Part shown: positions 1 through 7,421 of the stretch, one piece after another
How the letters are laid out: each line of letters starts with the position of its first letter
How positions within the stretch are numbered: the stretch's first letter is position 1
Assembly: GCA_003541985.1 (NCBI GenBank)
Contig: DPLM01000229.1
Span: forward strand, 1 to 12,521
Direction of reading: 5' to 3'
Length of the DNA: 12,521 nucleotides
DNA from: Deltaproteobacteria bacterium
Lineage (GTDB): Bacteria; SAR324; NAC60-12
Notes under the pieces: model-generated
What the model saw: only the letters and a program-made list of their open reading frames with translations
Told to the model about the DNA's origin: nothing
The model's database searches: none
Translations under genes and position numbers: made by a program

Positions 1-764
1 GCACTGGCCAGATTCCGGAATTCCTGCAGGGTCTGTAAGCGGAGACGAATCAGTAGTCCTTCGAAGAAGCGTCCATTCCCGAAGACACCCATGTTCGTCA
101 GTGTCGAGGCTGGTAACAGGCCACGCAGCAGGTCAAATCCCCGTGCACGAATCGAGCGTTCATAGGCAGCTTGTGGTTGGGCAGGTTTGGGAGGCAAGAC
201 CTTGCGTAGGTAGTCCCTGACCGGTTCAATCAGCTCAGCATAGGTGCGAAAAAGCTCTCTGTTTGTCTCTAGATAGAGTTCTGCGTGAGCAGAAGCAAGC
301 ACCCGTGGATCTTTGTAAAATTGAAAGTCTTCATTGATCTGTTGGGCAAAGCTGACATAGCGGGTGGATTTCTCCAGTGGTGAACCACCAATCCTTGCAT
401 CCTCCAGTACTTTGGTTGCCAGAATGGAAACCTGTTCTAGTGCCAGGTGAGCACCTCCTAATTCACCAATGGAGTCGTCCCCATAGCCATCGAGAATGCG
501 ATCATAAAAGGACTGGGCCTTGGTCAGTGCTAGCCGAGAATCTTGGGAAGTGGTAGGAGCTTGAAACCCAGCCTCATCATTTTGCAGGAATTCTCTCAGC
601 AGCAAGGTGCGTAGCCCTAGTGTGGAGCGGGAGTAGCGCGAAAAGAGTGCACCTTTGATGACTTCGGGAAGATTGGTCAGTACGAACACCGGGCGTTTGG
701 TGTTCGTTACGTACTGTGCAAGCTGGAGTTGCTCTGCTGGACTGAAGGATTCGTGGCTTTCCAA
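1..764 (-). CDS. ThyX-like (flavin-dependent thymidylate synthase family) protein, 3' end outside window
   Basis: The first 254 codons are visible and the gene continues past the left edge. The only plausible start is TTG at 764-762, because an in-frame TAA lies three codons upstream (773-771). No clear Shine-Dalgarno site is seen. Residues 97-139 resemble the ThyX substrate/FAD-binding region: SPLEKSTRY (128-136) fits the second half of the RHRxxSxNExSxRY signature. Residues 208-252 (LLPAS, LTNMGVFGNGR, a Leu/Arg-rich helix, QEFR) fit the conserved ThyX C-terminal segment. ThyX methylates dUMP to dTMP using FAD, NADPH and methylene-tetrahydrofolate. Here the RHR part reads ARI and Asn of the motif is Leu, so activity is uncertain; it may be a divergent paralogue, possibly with a second domain beyond the edge. 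It starts 13 nt after nuoI, so cotranscription with the nuo genes is likely. Confidence 0.72.
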   Translation of the reverse strand, partial: MESHESFSPAEQLQLAQYVTNTKRPVFVLTNLPEVIKGALFSRYSRSTLGLRTLLLREFLQNDEAGFQAPTTSQDSRLALTKAQSFYDRILDGYGDDSIGELGGAHLALEQVSILATKVLEDARIGGSPLEKSTRYVSFAQQINEDFQFYKDPRVLASAHAELYLETNRELFRTYAELIEPVRDYLRKVLPPKPAQPQAAYERSIRARGFDLLRGLLPASTLTNMGVFGNGRFFEGLLIRLRLQTLQEFRNLAS

Positions 765-777
765 GACCGATTAAGAT

Positions 778-1356
778 TTAGAGTGCTGGGATTCCATGCG
801 AATTAGGGAGGGCGCTCTGTTGATCCGGAGGTTTGGGCAAGTCAGCGTCAGTGTATTTGGTCTTTTCGTTGGGAGTGTAGGCGTCACGGAGCAAGTCGCG
901 CGTGAAGTTGAAAGACTCCCGTGAGTGATAGGCCATTCCGATGACACCCGTATCCATACGGATTGCTTGCTTAGGACAGGCTTCCACACACAGGCCACAG
1001 AAGACGCAGCGCAACTCATCGATATCAAAACTAACCGGATACTTTTCCACCGAAAAGTCGGGATGCTCTCCGGCTTCAATATGAATGCATTTTGCTGGAC
1101 AAACTGTCTCACACATGTAGCAAGCAACGCACTTGAGGAAGCCATCATCGCGACGGGTAAGCCGATGTCGACCTCGCCAGCGCCGAGAAACTGGCCGCTC
1201 TTCTTCTGGATACTGAATTGTCACAACGTCTTTTTTACTGATGATGTTGCGGAAGAAGTGACGCATCGTATGTTTCAGTCCAACAGCGATGCCCGGGATG
1301 TAGAGGGCTTCCTTGAGTCCTTCGCTACGATCTACTTTCTTGACTTTGAACTTCAT
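778..1356 (-). CDS. nuoI: NADH-quinone oxidoreductase subunit I (NuoI)
   Basis: This is the 192-residue ferredoxin-like subunit of complex I that carries clusters N6a and N6b and passes electrons towards NuoB in the arm next to the membrane. Two 4Fe-4S motifs are intact: CVACYMCETVCP with C76, C79, C82 and C86, and CVFCGLCVEACP with C117, C120, C123 and C127. An amphipathic N-terminal stretch (about 14-36, GLKHTMRHFF) and the basic RGRHRLTR segment before the first motif are typical of the family. The Pro-rich C-terminal tail (about 165-192) is not needed for the assignment. It starts at ATG 25 nt after nuoH. The leader is C/U-rich and has no Shine-Dalgarno site, so translation may depend on ribosomes finishing nuoH. 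Confidence 0.96.
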   Translation of the reverse strand: MKFKVKKVDRSEGLKEALYIPGIAVGLKHTMRHFFRNIISKKDVVTIQYPEEERPVSRRWRGRHRLTRRDDGFLKCVACYMCETVCPAKCIHIEAGEHPDFSVEKYPVSFDIDELRCVFCGLCVEACPKQAIRMDTGVIGMAYHSRESFNFTRDLLRDAYTPNEKTKYTDADLPKPPDQQSALPNSHGIPAL

Positions 1357-1381
1357 ATCAGGCTTAGGAGGAGAAAAGGAA

Positions 1382-2452
1382 TCAGGCTAGGGCCACAATT
1401 ATGATTGCCGTAACCACGGTGTTTAGCAGGGCAACTGGGAGTAATTTTTTCCAACCCAGGGCCATCGTCTGGTCAAAGCGGAACTTTGGTACCGTCCAAC
1501 GAATTTGGATCTGGAACCAGCATAAAATGAAGGTGAAACTTGTGAACTTGCCAAACTGGAGCAGGGTTACTAGCCACTGTGGTGCTGATTCCCAATGATA
1601 GAGCCAAGGCACCTGGTAACCACCGAAGAAGAGAGTCGTGATCAGAGCAGCAACTCCAACAATGGCAATGTATTCCGCAAGCATGAAAGACGACCAGCGC
1701 ATTCCGGAGTACTCAACAAAATATCCAGCGACAATCTCAGATTCTCCCTCTGGGGCATCAAAAGGTGCCCGCTTGGTTTCTGCAATCAAGGCCGTGAAGA
1801 AAACCACAAATCCCAGTGGTTGTGTAAAGACACCCCACTTAGGAATCAGGCCGAACCAGTGCTCTCCTTGGCCTTCAACAATAATGCTGACCTGTGTGGA
1901 GCCATAGACCATGAACAGTCCCATCAATGAGAGCCCTAGGAAGACTTCATAAGAGATCATCTGGGCTGAAGCTCGCGTTCCACCGAAGAGAGCGAATTTG
2001 CTGTTGGAAGATGCCCCTGCCAGCACGGCACCATAGACGCCCAGGGATGTGATTGCAAAGATGAAGAGTAGCCCGGGCTGTACGTCGGTGACTTGAAATT
2101 TGAAATCACCAATTGGACCGGCGATTGGAATGATGGCAAAGACTGCTACTGCTGACATGAAGCTGAAAAAGGGCGCGATTGTGTAGAGGAACTTATCAGC
2201 GCCCCTAGGAATCAGATCTTCTTTGAAAATTGACTTCAGGGCATCAGCAGCAATGTGCAGCAGGCCTCGTCCTCGGTACGATCCGATGTTCGCACGGTTT
2301 GGGCCAATCCGATCCTGAACGGCAGCACTCCACTTGCGTTCCATCAGGGTCATGAATGTACCCAAAGGCATGGCAAAGAGCAGCAAGATGAAGAGGATTT
2401 TCAACACATCCTGCACAAAAGATAGGGCTAGAAATTCTAGAACGAGTTGCAT
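1382..2452 (-). CDS. nuoH: NADH-quinone oxidoreductase subunit H (NuoH)
   Basis: This 356-residue membrane subunit anchors the peripheral arm of complex I and forms much of the quinone-access chamber and the first proton path. The protein is very hydrophobic, with about eight predicted helices. Family landmarks are ERKWSAAVQDRIGPNR (38-53), ALKSIFKED (71-79) after an Arg-rich turn, and the conserved acidic loop ETKRAPFDAPEGESE (225-239), followed by YFVEYSGMRW. Its length is normal for the family. It starts at ATG 15 nt after nuoD, preceded by a weak GGAAAA site. nuoE, nuoF and nuoG, which often lie between D and H, are absent here. Confidence 0.97.
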   Translation of the reverse strand: MQLVLEFLALSFVQDVLKILFILLLFAMPLGTFMTLMERKWSAAVQDRIGPNRANIGSYRGRGLLHIAADALKSIFKEDLIPRGADKFLYTIAPFFSFMSAVAVFAIIPIAGPIGDFKFQVTDVQPGLLFIFAITSLGVYGAVLAGASSNSKFALFGGTRASAQMISYEVFLGLSLMGLFMVYGSTQVSIIVEGQGEHWFGLIPKWGVFTQPLGFVVFFTALIAETKRAPFDAPEGESEIVAGYFVEYSGMRWSSFMLAEYIAIVGVAALITTLFFGGYQVPWLYHWESAPQWLVTLLQFGKFTSFTFILCWFQIQIRWTVPKFRFDQTMALGWKKLLPVALLNTVVTAIIIVALA

Positions 2453-2467
2453 GGTTTTCCAGTTGGC

Positions 2468-3727
2468 TCAGCGGTCGAGTTCTCCACCGATCATGTTGAT
2501 AGAACCAAAAATTGCGACGACGTCTGCGACGTAGTGTCCGAGGGCCAACTCCGGCATAGCTTGAACATAGTTGAAACAGGGTGGACGGACACGACATTTT
2601 ACTGGATCGCCAGAACCGTCAGAGACAAGGTAGAAGCCTAACTCTCCGTTGCCCCCTTCGATGGGTTGGTACACCTCTCCAGCCGGTGGATGGTGGCCTT
2701 CCATTACCATCTTGAAGTGATCGATCAATCCCTCGATGCTACCATAAACTTCTTTCTTGTCTGGATAGCCCAAGTAACGTTCACGTGTCATCACTGGTCC
2801 GTAGGGGATCTTGTCGATAGCTTGTTCGATGATCGATATGCTTTGCCGCATCTCTTCCATCCGGACCAGGAAGCGGTCATAGGAATCACCGACTTCTCCA
2901 ATGGGAATTTCGAAGTCCAGTTCGTCATAGACAAGATGTGGATCCGCCCTACGGATGTCGTAGGGCACTCCGCAGGCACGCAGCAATGGGCCTGTGAAGC
3001 CGTAGGAAATCGCTCTATCTTTGGAGAGGACTCCGATGTTCTTCATGCGGTCGATGAAGATCTTGTTTCTAGTAACGAGCTGATCTCCCTCTTCAATCAC
3101 CTCTTGAACTTTCTCGAGTCGGACTTCCACTTCCTTTAGAAAGCCATCTGGGAAATCAGTGCCGTTGCCGCCAAAGCGAGTCCAATTAATAGTAACTCTC
3201 CCACCGGTGACCTGTTCCAGTAGTTCGTAGAGGTACTCCCGTGCCTTGATGAACCAGAGGAAGAAGGTGAATCCGCCGACTTCCATTGCACAGGCGGCAA
3301 GGCAGGTGAGATGATCGGTGATGCGTGAAATTTCGCCCATGATCACCCGGGCAAACTGAGCTCTCCTTGGGATTTCAACACCGAACAACTTCTCAACAGC
3401 CATGGAGTAGCCAATGTTGTTGAGTACCGGGGAAACGTAATTAAGTCGATCTGTGTAAGGAATAACCTGAATCCACTTGGAATTTTCAGACTCTTTCTCA
3501 AAGCCCCTATGTAGGTAGCCGATTTCTGGCACCATTCCAACAATCTGCTCACCGTCCAAATAGGTAGTCAGACGTACTATGCCATGCATTGCTGGGTGAG
3601 CTGGACCGATTTCAATGCGCATAATTGAAGTGTCTGATTCTTCGGGTGGAGCTGGAATAATTGCTCCGGGTAGATGGATCGGTTTCAGCTCTTCTGCAGA
3701 GATCGTGGTTAACTCACTGGTGCTCAC
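2468..3727 (-). CDS. nuoD: NADH-quinone oxidoreductase subunit D (NuoD)
   Basis: This is the 419-residue 49-kDa subunit of complex I. It is related to the NiFe-hydrogenase large subunit and forms the quinone site with NuoB and NuoH. Conserved landmarks are GPAHPAMHG (41-49), PEIGYLHRGFEK (67-78), PYTDRLNY (90-97) and the C-terminal GGELDR. The His-containing HPxxHG loop and the Tyr-rich PYTDRLNY segment line the quinone pocket in characterised homologues. The hydrogenase Ni-binding cysteines are absent, as expected. The start is GTG at 3727-3725, which overlaps the nuoC stop by four bases (GTGA). It is supported by a strong GGGAGG site five bases upstream. About 35 residues precede the conserved core. 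Confidence 0.97.
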   Translation of the reverse strand: MSTSELTTISAEELKPIHLPGAIIPAPPEESDTSIMRIEIGPAHPAMHGIVRLTTYLDGEQIVGMVPEIGYLHRGFEKESENSKWIQVIPYTDRLNYVSPVLNNIGYSMAVEKLFGVEIPRRAQFARVIMGEISRITDHLTCLAACAMEVGGFTFFLWFIKAREYLYELLEQVTGGRVTINWTRFGGNGTDFPDGFLKEVEVRLEKVQEVIEEGDQLVTRNKIFIDRMKNIGVLSKDRAISYGFTGPLLRACGVPYDIRRADPHLVYDELDFEIPIGEVGDSYDRFLVRMEEMRQSISIIEQAIDKIPYGPVMTRERYLGYPDKKEVYGSIEGLIDHFKMVMEGHHPPAGEVYQPIEGGNGELGFYLVSDGSGDPVKCRVRPPCFNYVQAMPELALGHYVADVVAIFGSINMIGGELDR

Positions 3728-4308
3728 TCAAACCTCCCATAGTGGTAGCGCTCCTCGACATCGTTGAGTTCGAGCAGAGGTTGCTGCTTGTCCATAGGAT
3801 AGTCCTTGCGCAGGGGATGTCCCTGGAACTGTTCGTACATCAAAATGCGGTTTAGATTGGGGTGTCCCTCAAAGTGAATGCCGTACATGTCGTAGCATTC
3901 TCGTTCATACCAGTTGACCGCGTGCCAGAGCAAGTGAATTGAAGGAATTTGGCAATCGTTTTCAGGTACAGGACACTTCAGGCGAATTCGATGGTCCTTG
4001 CTGAGCGAGCGTAGATGGTAGACGACTTCAAAGCGCTCGGTCTGCTGTAGGTTGGTTTCTACCAGCAAATAATCCACCGCAGTCATGTCGACAAACATCT
4101 CAAATTGGCAATCTGGATGATCTCGGAGTAGTCGGCAGATTGGCTGAATAAACTCGCGTTTTAGCACGAGTGTTTCGTCACTACGATGCCGATGCGTGCT
4201 CAAAATCGCTGCGGGATGCTCCTGTCGAACCAGGTTGATGACCGCACTGGTTTCAGCGGGTTCCGAGGTCTCAATACTCTCCACACTTTCTGAGCTTTCC
4301 TCAGACAT
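3724..4308 (-). CDS. nuoC: NADH-quinone oxidoreductase subunit C (NuoC, 30 kDa)
   Basis: This 194-residue peripheral-arm subunit packs against NuoD and NuoB and binds no cofactor. The 30-kDa signature is clear: WYERECYDMYGIHFEGHP (133-150), then NRIL and GHPLRKDYP (163-171). The first 22 residues are Ser/Glu-rich and acidic, probably a flexible tail. I chose ATG at 4308, with an AGG nine bases upstream, over TTG at 4317. The TTG would give a TTGA overlap with nuoB, but its AGG directly abuts the codon. It is a separate gene, not the NuoCD fusion found in enterobacteria. Confidence 0.94.
   Translation of the reverse strand: MSEESSESVESIETSEPAETSAVINLVRQEHPAAILSTHRHRSDETLVLKREFIQPICRLLRDHPDCQFEMFVDMTAVDYLLVETNLQQTERFEVVYHLRSLSKDHRIRLKCPVPENDCQIPSIHLLWHAVNWYERECYDMYGIHFEGHPNLNRILMYEQFQGHPLRKDYPMDKQQPLLELNDVEERYHYGRFE
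3733..3738 (-). promoter_or_regulatory. Strong ribosome binding site deciding the nuoD GTG start
   Basis: On the minus strand GGGAGG lies five bases before GTG at 3727, inside the last codons of nuoC. With the GTGA overlap it argues for translational coupling of nuoC and nuoD, and for GTG over the ATG at residue 36. Confidence 0.75.
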
Positions 4309-4313
4309 AGCTT

Positions 4314-5015
4314 TCAACCTGTTTTGAGATTGTCCTTGTCACGGCGACCTTTCGGTGTGTCATAGCCCAGTGTGGCGTTGGTGTCGATATAGTCTTTGGA
4401 GTAGCTATAGCCTGCCTTAGTTGCGCGGTTACTTTTTGGGTTCTGAACATTTTCAACCACTTCTGTTTCAGGAATTTCAAGGAAGCGGCTGAGTTGAAGT
4501 TTCTTTTGGTCCAAATGGTTGATCGCAGCGGAATTGATGCTGCCTTGAAGAGCGCTGGGTCCATCATTTTGAATACGATTCTGTAGTTCCATAAGCCCAT
4601 CCAGCACTGCCTCAGGACGGGGGGGACAGCCTGCAATATAAACATCCACTGGTATCACCCGATCAATTCCCTGCAGCACAGAGTAATTCTGGTAGAAGCC
4701 CCCGGAGGAAGCGCAGGCGCCAAAAGCAATTACCCACTTTGGTTCAGCCATTTGGTCATAAACGTTGCGCAGGATAGGAGTCATCTTATGGGTGACGGTG
4801 CCGACTACCCAAAGGACGTCGGACTGGCGAGGTGAGAAACGAGGGATTTCTGCACCAAAGCGGGAGACGTCATAGTGGGAGCAGGAGGCTGACATGTACT
4901 CCATTCCGCAGCAAGCTGTGACGAATGGATATTGAAACAGAGAAAACTTACGTGCCCAGTTGACCACATTATCAAATTTGGTAGTCAGGAAATCACCGTA
5001 GTGGGCAGATTCCAT
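4314..5015 (-). CDS. nuoB: NADH-quinone oxidoreductase subunit B (NuoB)
   Basis: This subunit holds the terminal 4Fe-4S cluster N2, which reduces quinone at the NuoB/NuoD interface. The N2 ligands are visible: adjacent C35 and C36 in ACCGMEYM, C101 in GACASSGG and C130 in AGCPPRPEA. The VGTVTHKM segment (71-78) is also typical. The conserved core ends near residue 150. About 80 more residues follow, polar and Lys/Asp/Asn-rich, making the protein (233 residues) longer than the usual 160-200. It starts at ATG with AAGGA four bases upstream, 24 nt after nuoA, and is closely followed by nuoC. Confidence 0.97.
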   Translation of the reverse strand: MESAHYGDFLTTKFDNVVNWARKFSLFQYPFVTACCGMEYMSASCSHYDVSRFGAEIPRFSPRQSDVLWVVGTVTHKMTPILRNVYDQMAEPKWVIAFGACASSGGFYQNYSVLQGIDRVIPVDVYIAGCPPRPEAVLDGLMELQNRIQNDGPSALQGSINSAAINHLDQKKLQLSRFLEIPETEVVENVQNPKSNRATKAGYSYSKDYIDTNATLGYDTPKGRRDKDNLKTG

Positions 5016-5039
5016 AGGTTCCTTGAACTGAGTGGTAGA

Positions 5040-5393
5040 TTATTCCCATTCCAATGCACCTTTTTTCCAGTCATAGACCAGACCAAGGATGAGTACACCA
5101 ATGAAGAAGAGCGCTGCGATCAGGCCGGGCCAGTGTAACTCACGAATTTGTACTGCCCAAGGATAGAGAAAGACTACTTCGACATCAAAGACGAGGAAAA
5201 CCAGGGCTGTCATGAAAAATTTGACATCATAGCGCTGCCCTTCTGTGCCTTGAGTCAGGAATCCAGACTCAAAGGGAGTTTGTTTGACCTCAGTGCTCAT
5301 CTTGGGCCCAAACAAAATACTGATGGCGGTGAAGGCTCCGGCTAACCCGATGCCGACGAGGATCATGATCAAAATGGGAAGGTATTCGCGCAT
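5040..5393 (-). CDS. nuoA: NADH-quinone oxidoreductase subunit A (NuoA)
   Basis: This 117-residue membrane subunit has three helices (about 5-28, 58-78 and 88-107). It lies beside NuoH at the junction of the two arms of complex I. Conserved features are PFESG (40-44), YDVKFF (55-60), the acidic pair D70/E72 in FDVEVVFLYPW, and a KGALEW-type C-terminus. I chose ATG at 5393 because GGAG lies five bases upstream. A TTG six codons earlier (5411) has no such site. It is the first gene of the nuo run, about 36 nt downstream of the predicted transcription start. Confidence 0.96.
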   Translation of the reverse strand: MREYLPILIMILVGIGLAGAFTAISILFGPKMSTEVKQTPFESGFLTQGTEGQRYDVKFFMTALVFLVFDVEVVFLYPWAVQIRELHWPGLIAALFFIGVLILGLVYDWKKGALEWE

Positions 5394-5398
5394 GCAAA

Positions 5399-5402
5399 CT
5401 CC
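5399..5402 (-). promoter_or_regulatory. nuoA ribosome binding site
   Basis: GGAG on the minus strand lies five bases before ATG at 5393. It supports the shorter NuoA start. Confidence 0.7.
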
Positions 5403-5435
5403 AGCAGGCAAAACACATTAAACAAAATTAGTTGC

Positions 5436-5464
5436 AGTATTCCACCCGACCCGTCCTTTGTCAA
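5436..5464 (-). promoter_or_regulatory. Predicted sigma70-type promoter of the nuo operon
   Basis: On the minus strand, within the 98-bp gap between metG and nuoA, a perfect -35 hexamer TTGACA (5464-5459) is followed by a 17-bp spacer. The -10 is AATACT (5441-5436, 4 of 6 matches), with TG one base upstream as in an extended -10. The start of transcription would be near 5429, giving a leader of about 36 nt that includes the GGAG site. This implies that nuoA and the following genes can be transcribed independently of yhbY-metG. No operator was recognised. Confidence 0.75.
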
Positions 5465-5491
5465 ATCAAAGCAAACGCTTCAAATATGGCG

Positions 5492-7399
5492 TTAGCGAAC
5501 CGTTGAGCCAGGTACAACCTTTTCTGGAATCTTTACCAATTCGAAGCCTTTTTCTGATTCGGCAAAAAGAATCATCCCTTCTGAAAGCACCCCTCTCAGC
5601 TTGGTTGGACGCAAGTTGCTGACCACTACAACACGCTGTCCGATCAAGTCAGCAGGAGAGAAACTCAGGGCCACCCCAGAAACGATAGAACGCAAGCGTC
5701 CTTCTCCCAGATCAACTTGTGAGTGCAGTAGCTTTTCTGATCCAGTGATAGAGGCACAATCTCGAATCATGCCAACCTTCAACTCAACTTTGTTGAATTC
5801 ATCGATATTCAATGGAGTTGCTTCAGATTCTGGAGTGGAATCTTCTTTGTGGGTTGGTTCTCCCTGTTGTGTTTTGGGCACCTGTATTTTAGGGAAGAGG
5901 GGTTTGGGCTTAGGGAGTGCTGTACCGCTTTGCAGTAATCCTGGCTGCAGCTCTTTCAGTTGAGGAGAACCTTTCAGGCCAAGGGTTGTTGATGCAATCT
6001 TCATTTTCTCTGGCATTACCGGAGCAAGTAGACCAATCAAGATACGTGTAGCATCGAGGGCTGTATAGAGCACAGTGCCCGAACGCTCACGTTGATTTGT
6101 TTGTTTGGCCAACTGCCATGGCGCCTGCTGTTGGAGATATCCATTGACTTGACTGGCCATCCAGGCAATGTGTTCGAGCGCTTTGTGCAGGCAGAACTGA
6201 CGGATGAACTCCTGCACTTGCTCCACTCCTTCTTGAAACTGTGCTCGGAGTTCTGTCTCTGCACTGGTCAACGCACCACACTCAGGAACTAATTCACTAA
6301 AGTTCTGTCGACTCAGGTTGACACTCCGACTAAGTAGGTTGCCAAAGTTATTCGCAAGATCCCCATTGTAGCGTGTGATTGCTAGTTTTTCAGTGAAGTT
6401 CGCGTCTTCACCAAAGCTCATGTCCCTTACGAGAAAGTAGCGCAGTCCATCTACCCCTAGCTTTTCTTTCATTGCCAGAGGATCAACCACATTTCCAAGG
6501 GTTTTGCTCATCTTGGATCCGCTGCTTACCCAGTGACCATGCACGACCAATCTTGCGAAGGGTTTCATTCCAGCTGCCTTGAGCATGCAGGGCCAATAAA
6601 CGGCATGCGTCTTCAGAATGTCTTTGCCAATGATGTGGTGACAGACAGGCCAGTAGCGTTGGAACAACTCACCATCTGGACAGTCAAGTGCGGAAGTGTA
6701 GTTCAATAATGCATCAAACCACACATAGGTCACAAAATCGCTGTCGAAAGGCAGTTCGATTCCCCAGGTCAGGCGTGATTTTGGACGTGAGATGCATAGG
6801 TCCTGAAGTGGATTTTCCAAAAATCGTAAGACTTCATTGCGATATCGCCCTGGATAGATCCAGTCAGGTTGATCTTTCAGCATTTGGACAAGCCAGTCCT
6901 GGTAGGTGCTCATCTGGAAGAAGTAATTGCGCTCCTGGCGAAACTCAGGGGGTTTTTGGTGAATTGGACATTGCCCCTCGATGAGCTCACTCTCGTTGAG
7001 AAATTCTTCACACCCCACGCAATAATGGCCTTCGTATTCCTTTAGAAAAATTTCGCCGTTGTCATAGATTTGTTGCAATATCTGTTGAACGATTTGCTTG
7101 TGGCGTTCTTCGGTAGTACGGATGAACTGATCTGGTTCGATGTGTAGCTCAGGCCAAAGCTCTCGGAACTTTTGGGTCATCATATCAACAAACGCCTGTG
7201 GCTCCATTTTCGCTTTGGCTGCGGATTCAGCGATTTTTTGGCCATGTTCATCAGTACCTGTGAGAAAGTAAGCATCTTCTCCAAACAGTCGCCGAAAACG
7301 GATGATGGCATCACTGACGATAGTGGTATAAGCATGGCCAATGTGTGGATTGCTGTTGACGTAGTAAATCGGCGTGGTGCAATAGAAAGGTTGGCTCAT
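5492..7399 (-). CDS. metG: Methionyl-tRNA synthetase (MetRS) with C-terminal tRNA-binding domain
   Basis: This 635-residue class I synthetase charges tRNA-Met. The Rossmann catalytic core has HIGH at 19-22 and a KMSKT loop at 296-300. The inserted zinc knuckle has C127, C130, C144 and H147 (CVGC, CPIH), the three-Cys/one-His pattern of the Thermus thermophilus enzyme. An anticodon-binding helical domain follows (about 360-500), then a Pro/Lys/Glu-rich linker (about 500-530). Last comes an OB-fold domain of the Trbp111/EMAP type (about 530-635, with KVGMI, SGVA, NLRPTKLRGVLSEGM), which aids dimerisation and tRNA binding. ATG is preceded by AGGA. It follows yhbY by 22 nt, so the two are probably one operon. 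The nuo promoter lies just beyond its stop. Confidence 0.97.
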   Translation of the reverse strand: MSQPFYCTTPIYYVNSNPHIGHAYTTIVSDAIIRFRRLFGEDAYFLTGTDEHGQKIAESAAKAKMEPQAFVDMMTQKFRELWPELHIEPDQFIRTTEERHKQIVQQILQQIYDNGEIFLKEYEGHYCVGCEEFLNESELIEGQCPIHQKPPEFRQERNYFFQMSTYQDWLVQMLKDQPDWIYPGRYRNEVLRFLENPLQDLCISRPKSRLTWGIELPFDSDFVTYVWFDALLNYTSALDCPDGELFQRYWPVCHHIIGKDILKTHAVYWPCMLKAAGMKPFARLVVHGHWVSSGSKMSKTLGNVVDPLAMKEKLGVDGLRYFLVRDMSFGEDANFTEKLAITRYNGDLANNFGNLLSRSVNLSRQNFSELVPECGALTSAETELRAQFQEGVEQVQEFIRQFCLHKALEHIAWMASQVNGYLQQQAPWQLAKQTNQRERSGTVLYTALDATRILIGLLAPVMPEKMKIASTTLGLKGSPQLKELQPGLLQSGTALPKPKPLFPKIQVPKTQQGEPTHKEDSTPESEATPLNIDEFNKVELKVGMIRDCASITGSEKLLHSQVDLGEGRLRSIVSGVALSFSPADLIGQRVVVVSNLRPTKLRGVLSEGMILFAESEKGFELVKIPEKVVPGSTVR

Positions 7400-7421
7400 G
7401 CTTTCCTACAGTGGCTGAGAA

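Noticed and set aside
925..1404. A 159-codon plus-strand reading frame
   Set aside because: It lies opposite nuoI, whose two 4Fe-4S motifs are intact. The plus-strand peptide has no recognisable motif, so it is a shadow frame.
2666..3139. A 157-codon plus-strand reading frame
   Set aside because: It is antisense to the most conserved part of nuoD and shows no family features.
4309..4317. TTG start for nuoC giving a TTGA overlap with the nuoB stop
   Set aside because: AGG sits directly against the TTG, too close to act as a ribosome site. The ATG at 4308 has better spacing.
5465..5494. Possible intrinsic terminator after metG
   Set aside because: Only a 5-bp AACGC/GCGTT stem with a 10-nt loop and no clean T-run; too weak to call.
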